DNA of 7,127 bases from an uncultured Oceanospirillaceae bacterium (GTDB lineage Bacteria; Pseudomonadota; Gammaproteobacteria; Pseudomonadales; Balneatricaceae), in assembly GCA_946221045.1 (NCBI GenBank), contig CAMIIY010000099.1:1-7127 (forward strand), in the 5' to 3' direction. Shown here piece after piece: positions 6,156 through 7,127 of this stretch. The notes beneath the pieces were generated by a model, which saw nothing but the letters and a program-made list of their open reading frames with translations, searched no databases and was not told where the DNA came from. Position 1 is the first letter of the stretch, and each line of letters starts with the position of its first letter. Made by a program: the position numbers and the translations under genes.

Positions 6156-7127
6156 ATGAGTTACGAAAATCAGACCATCTCAATGCACTATGTGCGATCC
6201 GTGATTGAGGCACTGGGCAGACGTGGCATTGCTCAGGCAAATATTCTGGCCAAAACCGGTATCAGCCCGGAGATGTTGACCACCCCGGGCATACGCATCA
6301 CACCCCTACAGCTCTCGGTTGTGATGCAGAATGCATGGGAACAGGCGGATGATGAGTTTATCGGCATGACCCGAACAGCGAGTCGCCACGGGGTATTTAC
6401 CATGATGGCGCAGCAGATTATTCACAGTCCGGATCTGGGTAGCGTTTACCGTCATCTGGCGCGTTTTTATAATCTGACAACCGATGCCTTCATACTCGAA
6501 ATATGTACTGATCAGGACACCGCCCAGTTCAGCATGAAGCTCAAAGAACCCGAGCTGGATGTGCAGCATATGATGATCGACTTTTTTATGCTGGTCTGGC
6601 ACCGCTTCCCGGCCTGGCTGTCGGGTCAGCGTATTCCATTACTGTCGGTCGAGTTTGATTTCACGCCACCGCCGCACGCCGCAGAGTACCGCTTGCTGTT
6701 CCCCTGCCCAGCCCATTTTGAAACCGGCCATTGTCGTTTTACCTTTCCCGCTGAATGCCTGAGCTGGCCCGTGGTACAAACCCGCGACAGCCTGAAAGCA
6801 CACCTGCGCCGGGCACCACTGGACTGGTTTCAGAAACAGAATTACTACCCCAATCACACCCGCCGCATTCTGGATGCGATGATGGCCGGTAACCGGTTCC
6901 GTAATCTGAGTATTGAAGAAGTGGCCGAGCAACTGGCCATGACCAGCCGAACCCTGCGCCGCAAACTGGTCGAAGAAGGCACCACCTTCCGTGAGATCAA
7001 ACATATCGCCCGACGGGATACGGCGATCCATCTGTTATCACAGCGCAAACTGCCGGTAGGCAGCATTGCCCAGATTCTGGGCTTTACCGAGGCCGCTTCA
7101 TTTTCCAGGGCGTTTAAGGAGTGGACC
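6156..7127 (+). CDS. AraC-family transcriptional regulator, OruR-like (Arabinose_bd plus HTH), 3' end cut off
   Basis: The open frame runs through the right edge, giving 324 residues. This family is usually about 330-345 long, so only the last few residues are missing. Residues about 15-205 fit the Arabinose_bd-type effector domain of the OruR/ArgR-like AraC subgroup (VRSVIEALGRRGI, GISPEMLTTPG, RITPLQL, and the LLFPCPAHFE block at 180-189). The C-terminal AraC DNA-binding domain has a first helix-turn-helix at about 251-278 (LSIEEVAEQLAMTSRTLRRKL) and a second at about 301-324 (VGSIAQILGFTEAASFSRAF), which is the most conserved AraC signature. The ATG at 6156 is the only in-frame start after the TAA at 6120-6122 that precedes the domain, although no Shine-Dalgarno sequence is seen. 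Its divergent position suggests it controls the dehydrogenase-ETF operon and possibly itself. The ligand is unknown; a fatty acid, amino acid or acyl compound would each fit the family. Confidence 0.92.
   Translation, partial: MSYENQTISMHYVRSVIEALGRRGIAQANILAKTGISPEMLTTPGIRITPLQLSVVMQNAWEQADDEFIGMTRTASRHGVFTMMAQQIIHSPDLGSVYRHLARFYNLTTDAFILEICTDQDTAQFSMKLKEPELDVQHMMIDFFMLVWHRFPAWLSGQRIPLLSVEFDFTPPPHAAEYRLLFPCPAHFETGHCRFTFPAECLSWPVVQTRDSLKAHLRRAPLDWFQKQNYYPNHTRRILDAMMAGNRFRNLSIEEVAEQLAMTSRTLRRKLVEEGTTFREIKHIARRDTAIHLLSQRKLPVGSIAQILGFTEAASFSRAFKEWT

Noticed and set aside
6306..7066. Minus-strand open frames across the AraC-type gene
   Set aside because: The plus-strand frame has an intact AraC effector domain and two helix-turn-helix motifs; the antisense frames show no recognisable domain.

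Overview
The window reads as a piece of a gammaproteobacterial chromosome. It resembles Pseudomonas or marine Oceanospirillales-type heterotrophs, judged from the housekeeping style of the flavoproteins, a DmpR/XylR-type sensor and an OruR-like AraC regulator. The genus is an inference and cannot be fixed from this sequence alone. No RNA genes, insertion sequences, CRISPR arrays or other mobile elements were seen.

Layout: five genes lie head-to-tail on the minus strand, reading leftward from about 5906. They are a long (591 aa) acyl-CoA dehydrogenase (5906-4131), ETF beta (etfB, 4091-3342), ETF alpha (etfA, 3342-2413), ETF:ubiquinone oxidoreductase (2364-718) and the 5' part of a sigma-54-type regulator with a DmpR/XylR sensory domain (668-1, cut by the window edge). 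The gaps are 39, -1 (a TGATG overlap), 48 and 49 bases, with no clear terminator between them, so one transcript is plausible. On the other side of a 249-base intergenic region, an AraC-family regulator reads rightward (6156 onward) and is cut by the right edge, probably just a few residues before its end.

How the genes work together: the dehydrogenase oxidises an acyl-CoA to the 2-enoyl-CoA and passes electrons from its FAD to the ETF alpha/beta heterodimer. ETF reduces the membrane-bound ETF:quinone oxidoreductase, which reduces ubiquinone. The operon therefore encodes a complete acyl-CoA-to-quinone electron route. No hydratase, hydroxyacyl dehydrogenase or thiolase is present in the window. 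The divergent AraC gene is the natural candidate for controlling the operon. The DmpR-like sensor at the far end suggests that an effector-controlled, sigma-54-dependent catabolic unit lies beyond the left edge.

Most of the window is ordinary core metabolism. The points worth a second look are the juxtaposition of an aromatic-sensor-type regulator with a dedicated ETF module, the unknown substrate of the FadE1/DmdC-type dehydrogenase, and the repeat structure of the divergent promoter region.
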